Of a DNA stretch of 64,000 nt, positions 61,725 to 64,000 are shown piece after piece. This stretch comes from Flavobacterium piscisymbiosum. Lineage in GTDB: Bacteria > Bacteroidota > Bacteroidia > Flavobacteriales > Flavobacteriaceae. Every line of letters begins with the position of its first letter. Within the stretch, counting starts at the first letter, position 1. Location of the stretch: contig NZ_JAJJMM010000001.1 in the NCBI RefSeq assembly GCF_020905295.1, positions 1,054,001 through 1,118,000 of the forward strand, given 5' to 3'. Below the pieces are notes generated by a model. That model worked only from the letters and a program-made list of their open reading frames with translations. It had not been told where the DNA came from and made no database searches. Made by a program: the position numbers and the translations under genes.

Positions 61725-62507
61725 TTATTTTCCTGTAAATTCGGCTTTACGTTTTTCTAAAAATGCTGTTGTTCCTTCTTTAAAATCCTGAGTTCCGAAA
61801 CACTTTCCGAATGATTTTATTTCGGTTTCGAAACCGTCTTTACCGTCTTTATAATTGGCATTGATTGCTTTTATTGCTTTACTAATCGCAAACGGAGCAT
61901 TTTTTATGATTTTTTGGGCAATTACTTTAGTAAAGTCTAATAATTCAACTTGTGGCACTACGTGATTTACTAAACCGTATTGTTTGGCTTCTTCGGCAGA
62001 AATCATGGCTGCTGTCATGATCATTTCCATTGCGCGGCCTTTACCTACTAATTGTGGCAAACGCTGTGTTCCTCCGTAACCTGGAATTAATCCTAAAGTC
62101 ACTTCCGGCAATCCCATTTTTGCATTGTCTGATGCTACTCTAAAGTGACATGCCATTGCTAATTCTAATCCGCCACCAAGAGCAAAACCGTTTACGGCAG
62201 CAATTACGGGTTTCTTAAGGTTTTCGATATAATCAAAAAGTGATTCTTGTCCTTCGGCGGCTAATTGCGCTCCTTCGATAATCGTATAATTGGCAAATTC
62301 TGAGATATCAGCTCCGGCAACGAATGCTTTTTCGCCAAATCCTGTTAGTATAATTACACGAACATCATCGTTTTTGCCTAATAATTTAATGGCTTTACTC
62401 AAGTCGCTGATTGTCGCTTTGTTTAAAGCATTTAACTTTGTAGGTCTATTAATGGTTACGGTTGCAATTTTGTCTTCAATCGAGATTAAAAGATTTTCGT
62501 AGTTCAT
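61725..62507 (-). CDS. Enoyl-CoA hydratase/isomerase family protein
   Basis: 260 residues of crotonase fold. The oxyanion hole is formed by EKAFVAGADISEF and NGFALGGGLELAMACHF. Catalytic Glu positions are present in ALGGGLELAMA and LPEVTLGLIPGYGGTQRLP. It probably hydrates crotonyl-CoA or related 2-enoyl-CoAs in fatty or amino acid breakdown. It lies just upstream of a dispersed repeat, nine bases after the histidine kinase gene on the same strand. Confidence 0.93.
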   Translation of the reverse strand: MNYENLLISIEDKIATVTINRPTKLNALNKATISDLSKAIKLLGKNDDVRVIILTGFGEKAFVAGADISEFANYTIIEGAQLAAEGQESLFDYIENLKKPVIAAVNGFALGGGLELAMACHFRVASDNAKMGLPEVTLGLIPGYGGTQRLPQLVGKGRAMEMIMTAAMISAEEAKQYGLVNHVVPQVELLDFTKVIAQKIIKNAPFAISKAIKAINANYKDGKDGFETEIKSFGKCFGTQDFKEGTTAFLEKRKAEFTGK

Positions 62508-62516
62508 GACGTTAGT

Positions 62517-63989
62517 TTATGAGTTTGTAATGGGTAAAGAAACTCTGAATGTGGTTCCTTTTCCGTATGTTGATTCAAAGGTAATTGTTCCTTTGTAATT
62601 TTCTATGATGTTTTTTATAATTCCGAGACCTAGTCCCATTCCGCTGGTTTTGGTGGTGAATTTTGGTTCGAAAATTCGGCTTGTATCTTGTTTCTGGATT
62701 CCAATTCCGTTGTCTTTTACAGCAATCTCTACATTATTGTCTCTGCGTTTTACCGTTACAACAATAGATTTATGAAACTGACTTTCCGGAATAGCCTGAG
62801 TTGCATTTTTAACGAGATTGGTAATCACACGAATCAATTGTGTACGATCCATTTTTGAGATGATTTCCTCTTCTTCGCTTTCGAAAACAATATAATCTTC
62901 GTTGAAAATATCCAAGGCCAATTCAACAACCTCAACTACATTCAAAGTTTCGTTTTGCTGCGCGGGCATCGACGCAAAATTCGAAAATGCCGAAGCAACC
63001 GCCGTCATCGTATCGATTTGCTGAATTAAAGTTTCGGAATAATCGTTTAGTTTCTGCTTTACATCCGGTGCTGTTGGATCAAACTTGCGCTGAAAGCTTT
63101 GCACCGTTAAACGCATCGGCGTAAGCGGATTTTTAATTTCGTGTGCGACTTGTTTTGCCATTTCCCGCCAGGCTTCTTCACGTTCGCTTTGCGCTAATTT
63201 TATCGCACTGGTTTCTAACTTATCGACCATTCCGTTATACGCCTTTATCAGGAAGTTCACTTCCTTGCTATTGGCTTCTAATACGATTTTCTCGTTTTTC
63301 TGATCCAAATTGGTTTCTTCTAAACGATCTGAAATGGTTTTTAGTGATTTTGTGATATAAGTCGAAAGGAAATAGGCCAATGCAAAAGCGACAACCAGCA
63401 TAAACGAATAGACCTGACTTAAACGAATCAGAAAGGTATTCAGTTCGTTGTCATAATAACCATCGTCTTCTAAATAAGGAAGATTTAAGATACCAAGCGG
63501 TTTGAATTTTTCGTCTTTGATCAAGCTATAAGAAGATCTGTTCTTAACTCCGTCTATGGTTTTAATATCCACAAAACGCTTTTCGATCGAAGAACGAACT
63601 AATTTCAGGATATATTCCGGAATTGGCGGCGCTACTTTATCAACCGCAAAAGATTCTTTTGATGATTTTAGTAGTTTCCCGTCAAGACTGTAAATATTGA
63701 TTTCGATTTTGTGAATCTGGGCCAGTTCGTGGATTTTATCTTTAAAAATAAGGTCCAGATTTCCAGTTTTTAAAGGATACGTTGTAGTCGATAAAACATA
63801 GTTGATATGTTCTTTTACCGCATTTTCTTTGCGCTCGAGACGTTCCTGATGGTATTCTTTGGCTTCATTTTTAAACTGAATAATAGAAATGGAAGCCAAT
63901 AAAAAAGATGCTACAACAATCAATACAATCATCGAAAGGAAAATCCTGACACGCAATGAAAGCATCGACATTTTGAAGTTGTTCAGCAT
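62517..63989 (-). CDS. NtrY-like sensor histidine kinase
   Basis: 490 residues. One membrane span lies at about 14-34, a periplasmic sensor region at about 35-190, a second span at about 192-210, and a HAMP linker follows. The H-box AHEIKNPLTPMRLTVQSF has the phospho-accepting His. The N-box NLVKNATQAIPES, G1 DNGIGI and G2 GMGLGLGI complete the ATPase domain, which ends GTTFRVSLPITNS. The H-box form with PLTPM is that of NtrY-type kinases. No response regulator is encoded in the window. The ORF begins 12 bases before the window end on the minus strand. Confidence 0.92.
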   Translation of the reverse strand: MLNNFKMSMLSLRVRIFLSMIVLIVVASFLLASISIIQFKNEAKEYHQERLERKENAVKEHINYVLSTTTYPLKTGNLDLIFKDKIHELAQIHKIEINIYSLDGKLLKSSKESFAVDKVAPPIPEYILKLVRSSIEKRFVDIKTIDGVKNRSSYSLIKDEKFKPLGILNLPYLEDDGYYDNELNTFLIRLSQVYSFMLVVAFALAYFLSTYITKSLKTISDRLEETNLDQKNEKIVLEANSKEVNFLIKAYNGMVDKLETSAIKLAQSEREEAWREMAKQVAHEIKNPLTPMRLTVQSFQRKFDPTAPDVKQKLNDYSETLIQQIDTMTAVASAFSNFASMPAQQNETLNVVEVVELALDIFNEDYIVFESEEEEIISKMDRTQLIRVITNLVKNATQAIPESQFHKSIVVTVKRRDNNVEIAVKDNGIGIQKQDTSRIFEPKFTTKTSGMGLGLGIIKNIIENYKGTITFESTYGKGTTFRVSLPITNS

Positions 63990-64000
63990 ATATTTTTAGT

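Noticed and set aside
1..64000. tRNA, rRNA, riboswitch or prophage features
   Set aside because: I looked for cloverleaf-like palindromes with CCA ends, rRNA-like segments, known riboswitch cores and phage gene order by eye and found none I could support.

Overview
The window is chromosomal DNA of a gliding bacterium of the phylum Bacteroidota, almost certainly Flavobacterium or a very close relative. The evidence is low GC, a gldH gliding lipoprotein gene beside ricT and a class A PBP, carboxypeptidase-like plug domains on TonB receptors, TAnnTTTG -7 promoter elements, a carotenoid cyclase, and intergenic spaces full of dispersed inverted repeats. I saw no rRNA, tRNA, CRISPR array, phage or plasmid module.

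Layout. 0.1-6.2 kb: HAD hydrolase and CAT-like acetyltransferase, OmpA protein, ferritin followed by a tiny Lys/Cys-rich protein, DUF2461 protein. 6.3-12.5 kb: short SSB, a GNAT-nitrilase fusion with a zinc-ribbon partner, membrane M28 peptidase, TPR protein, rhodanese. 12.6-19.4 kb: MetR-like regulator with a GNAT, an epimerase-like protein, three DNA-repair-type genes (Ogt, DEDD exonuclease, AlkZ-like glycosylase) and a nucleoside-recognition membrane protein. 19.4-20.5 kb: a RAYT (REP-associated tyrosine transposase) with its REP array. 20.5-28.5 kb: fumarase, PAS protein, DinB, phosphatase and small secreted proteins. 28.6-38.6 kb: secreted SAM-hydrolase-like protein divergent from a TonB receptor, CoA-transferase subunits, PBP1A-gldH-ricT. 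38.9-46.6 kb: accessory cluster of secreted proteins, lipoproteins and ankyrin proteins carrying the scar of a tandem duplication. 46.7-50.3 kb: ferredoxin, TrhP (U32), a second RAYT and TrhO, which together form a tRNA 5-hydroxyuridine (ho5U34) locus. 50.5-57.2 kb: bacilliredoxin, TPR protein, lycopene cyclase, thioredoxin-fold protein, TonB receptor, flavin disulfide oxidoreductase. 57.2-60.8 kb: metal homeostasis genes (MerC, Fur/Zur-like, MntH-USP fusion, DtxR-like) with recognisable operators. 60.8-64 kb: enoyl-CoA hydratase and an NtrY-like histidine kinase.

The strongest unusual observation is in the ho5U locus. TrhO (O2-dependent, rhodanese fold) carries a C-terminal extension that aligns without gaps, at 46 identities over 84 positions by hand, with the C-terminal domain of the neighbouring, otherwise unrelated TrhP (U32 family). 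Two unrelated catalytic cores making the same tRNA modification therefore share one accessory domain. Other notable points are two RAYT genes each flanked by its own inverted-pair REP family plus a third orphan family, short palindromes inserted in frame inside genes, terminators nested inside long dispersed inverted repeats, and a tandem-duplication junction that left two gene fragments abutting.
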